Assembly (NCBI RefSeq): GCF_000828715.1
Contig: NZ_AP014583.1
Location: 3,346,001-3,410,000, forward strand
Length of the DNA: 64,000 nucleotides
Direction: 5' to 3'
From: Winogradskyella sp. PG-2
GTDB lineage: Bacteria > Bacteroidota > Bacteroidia > Flavobacteriales > Flavobacteriaceae
In this document: piece by piece, positions 27,699-36,475 of the stretch
How the letters are laid out: every line of letters starts with the position of its first letter
Numbering within the stretch: the first letter of the stretch is position 1
Program-made: the position numbers and the translations under genes
The notes under the pieces: generated by a model
Told to the model about the DNA's origin: nothing
The model's database searches: none
Seen by the model: only the letters and a program-made list of their open reading frames with translations

Positions 27699-28556
27699 AT
27701 GTTTTTTAAATCAAAAGAAGGAAAGGAAAAGATATTAAAGCTTTATAATCAAAAGCTTAACCAACTCAATATAGAATATTACGAAAAACTATTAGAAACA
27801 AAGTTCGGTGCTACTAATATTATAATTACTGGAGAAACAAAACAGCCACCATTATTACTTATTCATGGTACAGGAGGTTGTGCACCATTAATTTTAGAAT
27901 CATTCCCAGATTTATCATCTAAATACTGTGTTTATGCCATTGATGTACTTGCTCAACCTAACAAGAGCGGAGAACAAAGGTTAGATATGAAATCTCTTGA
28001 TTATGGTGAGTGGTTGTTGGAAGTCGTCATAAAATTAAGATTAAAGGACGTCACTTTAGTTGGGTTTTCCTTTGGCGGATTAATTAGTTTAAAGGCGCTC
28101 GAATTTAGTGAAATACCTATAAAGGAAGTCTTCTTAATAGCACCTGTTTATATTGTAAACGGTAACCCAATCCTAGGGCTAATGAAGATGTTTCTACCTT
28201 TAAAAAAATTCATCAAAACCAATAATCAAAACTATATTAAAAAAGTAATGAATGTACTTTTTACTGAATATGATAATTTTGCTTTACAATTTATGAGTAA
28301 TACTTTTAAGTATTGCAATATGGATTTTTCACCTTTACCTGTAATCTCAAAAAGAAATGCTCAAAATATAGAAACTCCAATTACAATTTTCGCAGTACAA
28401 AAAGATATCATGTTTCCTGGTAGAAGAATGATTAAAAGAGCACGGTCAATATTTCCATCATTAAAGGAAGCGGTTTTATTAAAACAATCGAAACATGTGC
28501 CTAATTTAAAAAATTTCAAAATAATTGAAAGTACAATCATAAATGTAATAAGATGA
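27699..28556 (+). CDS. Alpha/beta hydrolase
   Basis: 285 residues. Alpha/beta-hydrolase fold with oxyanion-loop motif LIHGTGG (about 54-60), nucleophile elbow GFSFGG (Ser about residue 125), acid Asp probably in AVQKDIMFPG and His in KQSKHVPN. The N-terminal ~25 residues are basic and helical with no signal peptide, so it is cytoplasmic. It follows the oxidoreductase by 29 bp. Family members are esterases, lipases or C-C hydrolases; the sequence does not fix the substrate. Length is normal. Confidence 0.88.
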   Translation: MFFKSKEGKEKILKLYNQKLNQLNIEYYEKLLETKFGATNIIITGETKQPPLLLIHGTGGCAPLILESFPDLSSKYCVYAIDVLAQPNKSGEQRLDMKSLDYGEWLLEVVIKLRLKDVTLVGFSFGGLISLKALEFSEIPIKEVFLIAPVYIVNGNPILGLMKMFLPLKKFIKTNNQNYIKKVMNVLFTEYDNFALQFMSNTFKYCNMDFSPLPVISKRNAQNIETPITIFAVQKDIMFPGRRMIKRARSIFPSLKEAVLLKQSKHVPNLKNFKIIESTIINVIR

Positions 28557-28645
28557 CTATAAAAAAACTTGCTTAAGTTAACTGTAGTTATTAAAGATAT
28601 GTCACGAATAGTCATTTCATATAACCTCCAAAACATTTCAAAATA

Positions 28646-29722
28646 ATGACAAGGATTTTAACCTTACTTACGTCAATTTCATCCCTTTTATATAGCTGTT
28701 CAGGTGAGGCACAAATTTATCCAGATAAAGACTGGACAACTAACCAAGACCCTTCGGAAACAGGCTGGGAAGATTGGGAGCGTTCTAATTTTAACCGATA
28801 TATAATTGATAGTACTAATATTACTGGATTGGTTATTATTCATAAAGGGGAAATTGTACTAGAGTATGGAGATCTAGAGGAAAATAGCTACATAGCATCT
28901 TGTAGAAAAAGTGTATTAGCAATGCTCTACGGTAAATATGTGGAAAATGGTCAGATTGATTTAGATAAAACACTCGAGGAATTGAAAATAGAAGACCATT
29001 CACCCATACTCGAGATTGAAAAAACTGCAACTATTAAAGATATAATATATGCACGATCAGGCGTTTTTTTACCTGGATCTAATGGAGGTGATTTTAGACG
29101 GCTAGCACCCGAAAGAGGGTCAGTAAATCCAGGTGATTATTGGCTATATAGTAACTGGGATTTTAATTTAGCTGGTCATATTTTCGAACAAGAAACGAAT
29201 CAAGATATCTATGATGATATAGAACAACAATTAGTTAACCCACTGCAAATGCAAGATTGGGATAAATCTCTACAACTAAAAAATGGGAATCTAGATGTCT
29301 CAAAATTTCCAGCATACCACATGTGGTTTTCTACAAGAGATATGGCTCGTATAGGATTGTTAATGCTAAGAAATGGAAAATGGAAGGAAGAACAAGTAAT
29401 ACCAGAAGATTGGATAGAAGAAATGACTACTCAAAGAACAACATATAAAGAAGCTCAGAAAAACGCGCCTATTCTAAAAGAAGATGGACTCGATCTTGGC
29501 TATGGTTATATGTGGTGGTTAATAGAAAATACTGAAGACTATAGGTTTAAAAACGCCTACTCAGCACAAGGCGCTTTAGGGCAAAATATAACGGTTTATC
29601 CTGAAATAGATGTGGTTTTAGCATTTAAGACAAAGAGCGACTATAGGAGACGAAACTCCATTCAAACACAAATGGAAGTCATAAAAAAAGCTGTTGAAAT
29701 GTATGCACCTGAAGACAACTAA
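28646..29722 (+). CDS. Exported serine hydrolase of the beta-lactamase / NylB-like family
   Basis: 358 residues with a lipoprotein signal (LYSCSG, Cys about residue 18). Motifs: SCRK (Ser85-x-x-Lys88) and YSN (Tyr168-Ser-Asn170). The third motif of class C enzymes is replaced near GALGQNITVYP, as in 6-aminohexanoate-oligomer hydrolase relatives. The DMARIGLLMLRNGKW segment is typical of that branch. It is probably a periplasmic amidase or esterase. A second, more distant family member is at 9988. It is followed at 19 bp by a DUF6624 gene. Confidence 0.88.
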   Translation: MTRILTLLTSISSLLYSCSGEAQIYPDKDWTTNQDPSETGWEDWERSNFNRYIIDSTNITGLVIIHKGEIVLEYGDLEENSYIASCRKSVLAMLYGKYVENGQIDLDKTLEELKIEDHSPILEIEKTATIKDIIYARSGVFLPGSNGGDFRRLAPERGSVNPGDYWLYSNWDFNLAGHIFEQETNQDIYDDIEQQLVNPLQMQDWDKSLQLKNGNLDVSKFPAYHMWFSTRDMARIGLLMLRNGKWKEEQVIPEDWIEEMTTQRTTYKEAQKNAPILKEDGLDLGYGYMWWLIENTEDYRFKNAYSAQGALGQNITVYPEIDVVLAFKTKSDYRRRNSIQTQMEVIKKAVEMYAPEDN

Positions 29723-29741
29723 TTAAGCCAATTCTGATATA

Positions 29742-30430
29742 ATGAAAATAACACAATTAATCGTTATTCTGTTTTTAACTCTAATTACCGCTTGTGCACA
29801 AGAGAGAGAAAATAAAGAAAGTGCTGCACAAAAGGAGAATTTGCCTGTAGAGAAAAATTTAATTGCAGTTTTAGACACTATTTGGCAAACTGAACAAACA
29901 CCGATACACCTAAGAGATTCATTAATGAGAATCTACGGAGCAGAATCCAACGAATACAAAGAACAGCAATTGATCTATGAAAAGAATCACATCATTAACG
30001 AAAAAAAGTCAAGAATATACTAGATAATTATGGTTGGCCAACCCAAAAAATGAGTGGAGAACGAGGAAATTGGACCATTTGCAATGTACTACAACATGCA
30101 GATCAAGAAACAAGAGAACATTATATTCCTTTAATGAAGCAAGCTGTGTTAGACAAAAAATTAGAGCCAAGATATTTGGTGCGGGCTGAAGACAGGATTG
30201 CTACTGATAAGGGTAAGCTACAGATCTATGGAGGACAAATGAAATACTATCCAGAAACAAAAAGCTTTAATGTATGGCCAGACTTTAACCCTGAGAATAT
30301 AGACAAAAGACGAGCCGAAATTGGGCTTGAACCAATTGCAGAATTTCTAAAAAATAGATTTGACTTTGATTGGAATCTCAATGAGCAAATACAACGAACA
30401 AAAGCATTTAAAACTAAACAGAATAAATAA
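29742..30430 (+). pseudogene. DUF6624 lipoprotein, frameshifted in a poly-A run
   Basis: The first frame (lipoprotein signal TACAQ; Cys about residue 18; LIAVLDTIWQTEQTPIHLRD) ends at 30023. The other frame continues the same domain: VKNILDNYGWPTQKMSGERG, VLQHAD (conserved QHAD), YIPLMKQAV, AEDRIATDKGKLQIYGGQ, to 30430. The two join across an A7 run at 30001-30007, where one fewer A restores a 229-residue DUF6624 protein. Function of the family is unknown. The lesion could be a base error, slippage-based phase variation or a fresh mutation. It is 19 bp after the serine hydrolase, so probably co-transcribed. Confidence 0.82.
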
Positions 30431-30597
30431 ATTCAGATAATTAGTTATACAATAAAGCAATCACTAACTCATTAATTTAAAATAATAAATACGTTAGTAA
30501 ATTATGATTGACTAATCTGTCTCATAATGCATTTGCCCTATGTAAACATGGCTTTATTCACAACAACCTATTTAATAAAATATAAACAACATAAGTA

Positions 30598-30634
30598 AAG
30601 GGCAGAGCAGTGGGTTAAAATTTGTGTGAAATGG
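30598..30634 (+). repeat. Dispersed repeat, fragment E4 (3' tail), upstream of cassette copy A
   Basis: AAGGGCAGAGCAGTGGG, then AAAATTTGTGTGAAATGG, matches the repeat tail found at 47525-47562 upstream of cassette copy B. A TATCTTTG box (-7-like for Bacteroidota) follows at 30661-30668, only 8 bp before the DoxX-like ATG. If used, the mRNA would be nearly leaderless; copy B has TATCTTTA at the matching place after its repeat tail. Confidence 0.65.
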
Positions 30635-30675
30635 AATAATAATTACAAAGTACTTTTGTTTATCTTTGCTTTTAA

Positions 30676-31032
30676 ATGAATATTTTAAACATAGCATTAC
30701 TCTTTTCTAGTGTTGCCTTTTTATTCTATGGTGCTAATTGTTTATTATCAAAGAAAATGAAGGATGAGTTTGTTAGATTTGGTTTAGAAAAGCAAAGAAT
30801 ACTAACAGGATATTTGCAACTATTTGGCGCTTTGGGATTAATATTCGGTTATTTGTTTTTTCCTCTCTTGATATTCATTGCCTCAGTAGGATTAGCGATT
30901 CTTATGTTTTTAGGATTTGCAGTGAGGTTAAAAATAAAAGATAGTCTTTTGGAATCATTACCATCCCTAATATTTGGCCTAATCAATCTTTTTATATGTG
31001 TAAGTTTTTATTATAAATTTAATTTGTCTTAA
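30676..31032 (+). CDS. DoxX-like four-helix membrane protein, cassette copy A
   Basis: 118 residues, four predicted transmembrane helices (about 4-22, 47-64, 66-88, 97-113). It is about 70 percent identical by eye to the protein at 47886 (shared NILNIALL, FLFYG, KQRILTGYLQL, ESLPSLIF). The layout fits the DoxX/DoxX_2 superfamily of small membrane proteins, sometimes tied to thiol redox stress; no catalytic residue is visible. It is convergent with the next gene (4-bp gap), an arrangement preserved in copy B. Confidence 0.78.
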   Translation: MNILNIALLFSSVAFLFYGANCLLSKKMKDEFVRFGLEKQRILTGYLQLFGALGLIFGYLFFPLLIFIASVGLAILMFLGFAVRLKIKDSLLESLPSLIFGLINLFICVSFYYKFNLS

Positions 31033-31035
31033 GCT

Positions 31036-31398
31036 TCAAACAAAGGCAATTAATAAACATAATATTAAAAATAAACTTGCTGGAAAAGATTTAAATAGCG
31101 GATCTTTTATTTTAAAATGCATAGCTATAGACCCTAATAAAAAAGCTGATAATCCTAATGCTATTGGTTGTTTTAATATTGGAAACCAAATGGCAGCGAT
31201 TAATAAAATAGCCAATGTTACTTTAAAAAAACCGACTATATTAAACATAGACTTTGATAATCCATACTCCTGAAACTCTTCCAAAATAGTTTTAGCATTT
31301 CCGCCACGCCATCTTGTAGCAGCTCTATTTTGTATAAGCCATACATTTAAAATACTTACACCTACAATAACTTGAAAGGCAATAATTAAATAATTCAT
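31036..31398 (-). CDS. DoxX-like four-helix membrane protein, second type, cassette copy A
   Basis: 120 residues with four hydrophobic helices (1-20, 53-75, 77-94, 102-119). A conserved cytoplasmic or periplasmic loop, RAATRWRGGNAKTILEEF, carries basic and Gly residues. It is about 85 percent identical by eye to 48245-48607. It belongs with small DoxX-like proteins in helix number and length, but the assignment is tentative. It is convergent with 30676-31032. Confidence 0.75.
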   Translation of the reverse strand: MNYLIIAFQVIVGVSILNVWLIQNRAATRWRGGNAKTILEEFQEYGLSKSMFNIVGFFKVTLAILLIAAIWFPILKQPIALGLSAFLLGSIAMHFKIKDPLFKSFPASLFLILCLLIAFV

Positions 31399-31484
31399 AT
31401 TTTGGATTAATTTTTAGTAAACAATTAAATAACACATATATGAAAATAGAATAAAGTCTTATCTATAGTTCATTATAATTTAAC

Positions 31485-31610
31485 TCACTTTTTGATGTCT
31501 GGATAATTTTCCTCTTTTGACTTTTTAGCAGAATAGAAAATATTCCATATTGTGAAAGCTATATAAATTGCAAATATTACACCACCAATAAAAAAGAATG
31601 CTAAATTCAT
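31485..31610 (-). CDS. 41-residue single-pass membrane protein, cassette copy A
   Basis: Begins MNLAFFFIGGVIFAIYIAF, one N-terminal transmembrane helix, followed by a hydrophilic tail (YSAKKSKEENYPDIKK). Its ATG overlaps the TGA of the upstream small gene (ATGA), indicating translational coupling. The same pair is conserved in copy B at 50030-50155 with only conservative changes, which supports it being a real gene. Function unknown. Confidence 0.75.
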   Translation of the reverse strand: MNLAFFFIGGVIFAIYIAFTIWNIFYSAKKSKEENYPDIKK

Positions 31611-31777
31611 GTTGTTCGTCTTTGTCTAATTACTAATGCAAATAATAATATTGTTCCAGGCCAATGTGCAGAATATTGTGCTTCTTCAGTTCTTCCCATT
31701 ATTCCTAGTACAACCGAATACATTAAACATATAAAGGCTAGAATAACTGGATACCATTTCAAGATAAATTTTTTCAT
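31607..31777 (-). CDS. 56-residue two-helix membrane protein, cassette copy A
   Basis: Begins MKKFILKWYPVILAFICLMY (helix 1), a short loop GRTEEAQYSAHWPG, then a second helix TILLFALVI and basic end RQRRTT. It is coupled by a 4-bp ATGA overlap to the 41-residue protein. A near-identical gene is at 50152-50322. No family recognised; likely an inner-membrane accessory protein. Confidence 0.75.
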   Translation of the reverse strand: MKKFILKWYPVILAFICLMYSVVLGIMGRTEEAQYSAHWPGTILLFALVIRQRRTT

Positions 31778-31830
31778 TATTGTATGATTATTTTTTGATA
31801 TTATATTCGTGTTTTTTCTATTTACTTAAG

Positions 31831-32217
31831 TTAAATTACTAATTCATATTTTTGCAATAATCCTAAAGTAGTGTAATCTAATGCTTTTTTGTGTGTGGCC
31901 TCAAGATCTACAAAGGGTGCTTTTCCAGCATGCTCAGCTTCTAGCCATCTGGAGATGCACAAACACCACTTAGAGCCCACTTTTAAACCAGGAAATTGCC
32001 AGTGTGGTATTGGTGTGGAAAGATTGTTTCCACGAGATTTCGTATAGTCCAGAAAATCTTTGGTCACAATGGCACATACTACGTGTGTACCAGAATCCTC
32101 TTGAATTGTTCTGCAAAACCCATCTCTAAAATATCCTGTGGCTGGATTGACACAACAGGGTTTCAAAAGTGTTCCAAGAACATTAAATTCATTTTCTTTA
32201 TTAATATTATAATACAT
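31831..32217 (-). CDS. DUF2237 family protein, cassette copy A
   Basis: 128 residues matching DUF2237: NVLGTLLKPCCVNPATGYFRDG, FCRTIQEDSGTHVVCA, VTKDFLDYTKSRGN, HWQFPGLKVGSKWCLC, SRWLEAEHAGKAP. The family has conserved Cys (CC, C, C-x-C) and is soluble and cytoplasmic. Its biochemical role is not known. The start overlaps the end of the preceding 75-residue gene by 11 bp. Copy B is at 50372. Confidence 0.9.
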   Translation of the reverse strand: MYYNINKENEFNVLGTLLKPCCVNPATGYFRDGFCRTIQEDSGTHVVCAIVTKDFLDYTKSRGNNLSTPIPHWQFPGLKVGSKWCLCISRWLEAEHAGKAPFVDLEATHKKALDYTTLGLLQKYELVI

Positions 32218-32434
32218 AATCTGGTCTTCCCATTAACCTAATCTCAATTCCTTTTTTCTTGTAAGTTAATCGTTTCATCACATCCATTAAGGCTGTATCA
32301 TTTGTCTTTTTATATATCTCATTGATTGCTAATACAAGTCGTTTAGCTTCTCTCGATGCTACAACTCTGTCGCTTGTTGACATATGGCCCATTTTTGCAT
32401 TTTCAAAAATCATTGCTTCTTGTAATATATCCAT
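32207..32434 (-). CDS. 75-residue hydrophilic protein, cassette copy A
   Basis: From MDILQEAMIFENAKMGHMST. It is helical and basic (SDRVVASREAKRLVLAINEIYKK, MKRLTYKKKGIEIRLMGRPDYVL). It overlaps the DUF2237 start by 11 bp, so the two are translationally coupled. I do not recognise a named family. Conservation of the gene (with a tandem duplication) in copy B supports coding status. Its charge would allow nucleic-acid or protein binding, but this is not demonstrable. Confidence 0.7.
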   Translation of the reverse strand: MDILQEAMIFENAKMGHMSTSDRVVASREAKRLVLAINEIYKKTNDTALMDVMKRLTYKKKGIEIRLMGRPDYVL

Positions 32435-32506
32435 TGTTTTAATTTTTGTTTCAACTTTTATAAATATAGTTAAACAAAAACATATTTGGTGAGTATAATT
32501 TAACAT

Positions 32507-33100
32507 TTAGTAAATTTTTAACAGACATAATTTGATTGATAATTATGTATTAGTTGTCTGTCATAAAGATGATTAGAGGTTAATACTCAGATAATGTATT
32601 GGTAAACTGACCTCCTGATATTTTGGCAAAACCATAGGTGAGTAGAGTGTAAAATTTTAGAATAAACGATTGCAATTATCCTATTGATGCATATAATTGG
32701 ATATAATACTTTACTAAAAGCTTGCTTCAATTCATATTTAGCTAATAATTATAAACTGTACATTTTCTAAACGCTAAACAATCTAAAGTATAGCGTAAAG
32801 AGCTGTAATTGTTTCCAAAATTATATTCAGTCTTGTTTTATTTGTTTCTTCTTACAACAAGAAAAAAAGATATTATTTATAATTGGTCAGTTATAAAGTT
32901 TAAACTCTATTTTACATACTATTTTGGAAATTGATTGAGTATCAATTTTATAAAAACAAAGTTTTTATAATTCCAAAAAAACACACTAAGGATTTTAAAA
33001 TAAGATATTTTATAAAAGTTTTAGTAATTAATTATTTTAAAAAGAGGTACTTTTAAATGCGCCAATTTTCATTTAAATAAATTTAAATCTATTTTAAAAG
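32507..33100 (-). repeat. Non-coding region shared with copy B (about 32590-32960)
   Basis: This gap has no ORF. From about 32590 to 32960 it matches 51270-51625 closely over nearly 390 bp: AAACTGACCTC, ATAGGTGAGT, ACGATTGCAATTATCC, ACTTTACTAAA, AATTGTTTCCAAAATTATA, AACAAGAAAAAAAGATAT and TTTTACATACTATTTTGGAA are shared. It ends in a perfect hairpin AAATTGAT-TGAGT-ATCAATTT (32928-32948), also exact in copy B (51600-51620). It could be a long leader of the cassette or an unannotated RNA. Confidence 0.7.
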
Positions 33101-33107
33101 TACTTTG

Positions 33108-33128
33108 ATGATAATCGGTTATTATCAT
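33108..33128. promoter_or_regulatory. Operator-like palindrome upstream of the peptidase run
   Basis: Perfect 8-bp arms ATGATAAT and ATTATCAT are separated by CGGTT, 49 bp before the ATG of the BNR exoprotein. The symmetry suits a dimeric regulator or a short hairpin. No second copy was noticed in the window; the regulator is unknown. Confidence 0.4.
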
Positions 33129-33176
33129 GCCAACTAATTTAAATGCAACAACTAACTAACCATCTGATTTTATATT

Positions 33177-36100
33177 ATGAAAAAACTCTCAATTCTATGT
33201 TTGGGGCTACTATTTAGTTTCAGTTCAGTATGTGATGCCCAAAAAAAATCAATCAAAGAAAATGAAGAAAAGACACCCTTAGAGAACTTGAATATATCGG
33301 GTCTTAAATGGCGTAATGTAGGTCCTGCATTGACTTCAGGTCGTATATCAGACTTTGCCTTTAACCCTAATAATCCTTTCGAATATTATGTGGCAGCATC
33401 ATCTGGTGGTGTTTGGAAAACTGTTAATTCAGGAGTCACCTATGAACCCATTTTTGATTCACAAGGGTCTTATTCTATTGGTTGTGTTACCATAGATCCA
33501 AGTAATCATAATGTGATTTGGGTTGGAACTGGCGAAAATAATAATCAACGTTCTGTAGCTTATGGCGATGGTATTTACAAATCTGAAGATGGTGGTAATT
33601 CTTGGAAGCATATGGGACTAAAAACCTCTGAGCATATCGGGAAAATTATAGTGCATCCTAATAACTCAGATGTGGTTTATGTAGCTGCTATAGGACCATT
33701 ATGGAACAAAGGTGGTGATCGAGGATTGTATAAAACTGAAGATGGTGGTAAAACTTGGAGTTCAATTATAGACGTAGATGAGCACACAGGCGTGAATGAT
33801 ATCGTTATGGATCCAAGAAATCCAGAGGTGCTATATGCTTCTTCATTACAAAGACGACGCCATGTCTATACATATGTAGGTGGAGGGCCAGGTTCTGCGA
33901 TGCACAAAAGTGTAGATGGTGGTAAAACTTGGACAAAAATTAATAAGGGTTTACCAAGCGAAGAATTAGGTCGTATAGGTTTGGCCATCTCGCCTGCAAA
34001 TCCAGAGATTATATATGCCATCGTTGAGGCTGCTAACGGAAAAGGTGGATTTTTTGCCTCAACGAATAGAGGATCAAGCTGGGAAAAGCGAAGTTCACAT
34101 GTCACCAGTGGCAATTATTATCAAGAAATTATTGCTGATCCAGTCGATGCGAATACAGTTTATTCTATGGATACTTGGATGTCAGTAACACATGATGGTG
34201 GAAAAAGTTTTAAAAATGTAGGTGAAGACACTAAGCACGTTGATAATCATTGTATGTGGATCAACCCTCAAAATAATAAGCATTTTGTAGTAGGATGTGA
34301 TGGTGGAATTTATGAAACATTTGATGCTGCTAAAACTTGGGATTTTAAAAAGAATTTACCTGTCACACAATTTTACAAAGTAGCAGTAGATAATGACTCA
34401 CCATTTTACAATATTTATGGTGGTACCCAAGACAACTTTAGTTTAGGAGGTCCTTCGAGAGTATTAACTAATCATGGCATACGAAATTCAGAATGGTTTA
34501 TTACTAATGGCGGTGATGGTTTTGAATCACAGATAGATCCAAATAATCCAAATATTGTTTACGCCCAATCACAATACGGTGGTCTGGTTCGTTTTGACAA
34601 GAAAAGTGGTGAAACTGTTGGGATCAAGCCTAAGGCTAGAAAAGATGAGGATGCATATCGTTTTAATTGGGATGCGCCTTTAGTAGTGAGTAGACATGTT
34701 CCAGGACGTTTGTATTTCTCTGCTGAAAAAGTATTCAGGTCTGACGATTATGGTAATAGTTGGGAGGTGATTAGTGATGATCTTTCGCAACAAATTGATA
34801 GAAACAGTTTAAAGGTCTATGATCGTATTGTTAGCATTAATGCCGTTATGAAGAATGGCTCGACCTCACTTTATGGAAGTATTGTAGCTTTTTCTGAGTC
34901 ACCAATAAATATGAACCTTTTGGCTGCTGGTACTGATGATGGACTTATTCATATTTCTGAAGATGGTGGACAAACATGGAAAAAGATTTCAAATATTCCA
35001 GGATCCCCAAACCAGTCGTATATCAATAGTGTATATTTATCAAAGCATGACGAAAATGTTGTTTATGCGGCATTTAACCATCATAAATATGGAGACTTTA
35101 AACCTTATGTTTTTAAATCCTCTGATAAAGGATCCACTTGGAAAGCCATACAATCTAACTTACCAGAACGTGGTAGTGTTTATGCAATAGAAGAAGATCA
35201 TGTTGATAAGAACCTCATATTTACAGGTACTGAATTTGGTGTATTCTTTTCACCGAATCAAGGCACTAATTGGAAGCAGCTAAAAAACGGATTACCAACC
35301 ATTGCTGTCAGAGATATTGCTATTCAAGAACGTGAAAATGATTTGGTACTTGGGACTTTTGGACGTGGATTTTATGTTATGGATGATTATTCAGTATTAC
35401 GGACCGTTGAAAACACAGAGCCAAAAGACGAATCGAAAATTTATGATGTAAGAACTGCCTTAATGTGGGAGCAGAGTAGCCCATTAGGATTGCCAGGTAA
35501 ATCCTTTCAAGGAGATAATTTTTATACAGCTGCTAATCTTGGACCTGAAGCGATTATTACCTATTACTATAATTCAGATTATAAATCCATAAAGGATGAG
35601 CGCCAAAAGAAAGAAAAGGAACTAATAAAATCTAGTAAAGACACTCCTTACCCTAGCTATGAAGCCCTTAAAGCGGAAGAAGAAGATAGTAAACCCGAAT
35701 TAGTATTTACCATTAAAGATGCTAATGGAAAAGTCGTAAATAAGGAGTTTAAATCAGCGAAAAAAGGAATCCAACGTTTTAACTGGAATCTGAGATATAC
35801 ACCTCAAAATCCAATTAATTTAAATAAACCTTCATTCTATAACCCTTTTGCAGGAAATGATGAAGGCACGCTGGTAGCTCCAGGAAATTATACGGTTGAA
35901 ATGAGTTTGTTAAAGAAGGGTCAGTTACAACCATTAACAGATCCAGTAAGTTTTGAAGTTAAGGCGCTTAATAATGTTGAACTTCCAGCAGAAAATCGTA
36001 TTGAAAAAGTCGCATTTCAAAAAGCAATATCTCAAATACAAGCTGAGTTTGGTATTGCTCAAAATCTAATGTCTGAATCGAGAAACAAGCTTAAATATAT

Positions 36101-36467
36101 GAAAGAGGCTGTTAAACGTGCAGAGCAACCATTAGGTAATTTAGCTTCGACTTTAAAATCGATAGAAGATCAATTAGATGATATACAATTGGCCATGTAT
36201 GGCGATCCTGTGAAGCGTCGCTTAGATATAGACCAACCACCATCACCAGCAAACCGTTTAGGGTCTATAGGTTGGGAACAGAAGTATTCTACTGCAACGC
36301 CAACGCAAACACATCGCGATAGCTATGCTATAGCTAAAGAACAAGTTAAAGCAATTAAGTCTCAAATGGAAAACATATTTAATAACAGTTTAAAAGCTTT
36401 AGAACAACAATTAATTAATGCTGGAGCACCTTATACACCAGGACGAGGCTATAACCATAAAAACTAA
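33177..36467 (+). CDS. Large exported BNR/sortilin-type beta-propeller protein
   Basis: 1096 residues with a Sec signal peptide (SSVCDAQ, about residue 22). Propeller repeats with Asp-box turns: TVNSGVTY, SEDGGNSW, TEDGGKTW, SVDGGKTW, STNRGSSW, THDGGKSF, SEDGGQTW, SSDKGSTW. The C-terminal region carries a beta domain (VAPGNYTVEMSL) and a helical tail. Paralogue of the 11156-14410 protein: same length and order (shared WNKGGDRGLYKT, TQFYKVAVD, NIYGGTQDN). It is first of a co-directional run with an S9 peptidase 9 bp downstream. It is probably a periplasmic or secreted binding or processing protein; no catalytic residues are assignable. Confidence 0.88.
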   Translation: MKKLSILCLGLLFSFSSVCDAQKKSIKENEEKTPLENLNISGLKWRNVGPALTSGRISDFAFNPNNPFEYYVAASSGGVWKTVNSGVTYEPIFDSQGSYSIGCVTIDPSNHNVIWVGTGENNNQRSVAYGDGIYKSEDGGNSWKHMGLKTSEHIGKIIVHPNNSDVVYVAAIGPLWNKGGDRGLYKTEDGGKTWSSIIDVDEHTGVNDIVMDPRNPEVLYASSLQRRRHVYTYVGGGPGSAMHKSVDGGKTWTKINKGLPSEELGRIGLAISPANPEIIYAIVEAANGKGGFFASTNRGSSWEKRSSHVTSGNYYQEIIADPVDANTVYSMDTWMSVTHDGGKSFKNVGEDTKHVDNHCMWINPQNNKHFVVGCDGGIYETFDAAKTWDFKKNLPVTQFYKVAVDNDSPFYNIYGGTQDNFSLGGPSRVLTNHGIRNSEWFITNGGDGFESQIDPNNPNIVYAQSQYGGLVRFDKKSGETVGIKPKARKDEDAYRFNWDAPLVVSRHVPGRLYFSAEKVFRSDDYGNSWEVISDDLSQQIDRNSLKVYDRIVSINAVMKNGSTSLYGSIVAFSESPINMNLLAAGTDDGLIHISEDGGQTWKKISNIPGSPNQSYINSVYLSKHDENVVYAAFNHHKYGDFKPYVFKSSDKGSTWKAIQSNLPERGSVYAIEEDHVDKNLIFTGTEFGVFFSPNQGTNWKQLKNGLPTIAVRDIAIQERENDLVLGTFGRGFYVMDDYSVLRTVENTEPKDESKIYDVRTALMWEQSSPLGLPGKSFQGDNFYTAANLGPEAIITYYYNSDYKSIKDERQKKEKELIKSSKDTPYPSYEALKAEEEDSKPELVFTIKDANGKVVNKEFKSAKKGIQRFNWNLRYTPQNPINLNKPSFYNPFAGNDEGTLVAPGNYTVEMSLLKKGQLQPLTDPVSFEVKALNNVELPAENRIEKVAFQKAISQIQAEFGIAQNLMSESRNKLKYMKEAVKRAEQPLGNLASTLKSIEDQLDDIQLAMYGDPVKRRLDIDQPPSPANRLGSIGWEQKYSTATPTQTHRDSYAIAKEQVKAIKSQMENIFNNSLKALEQQLINAGAPYTPGRGYNHKN

Positions 36468-36475
36468 ACTTACCT

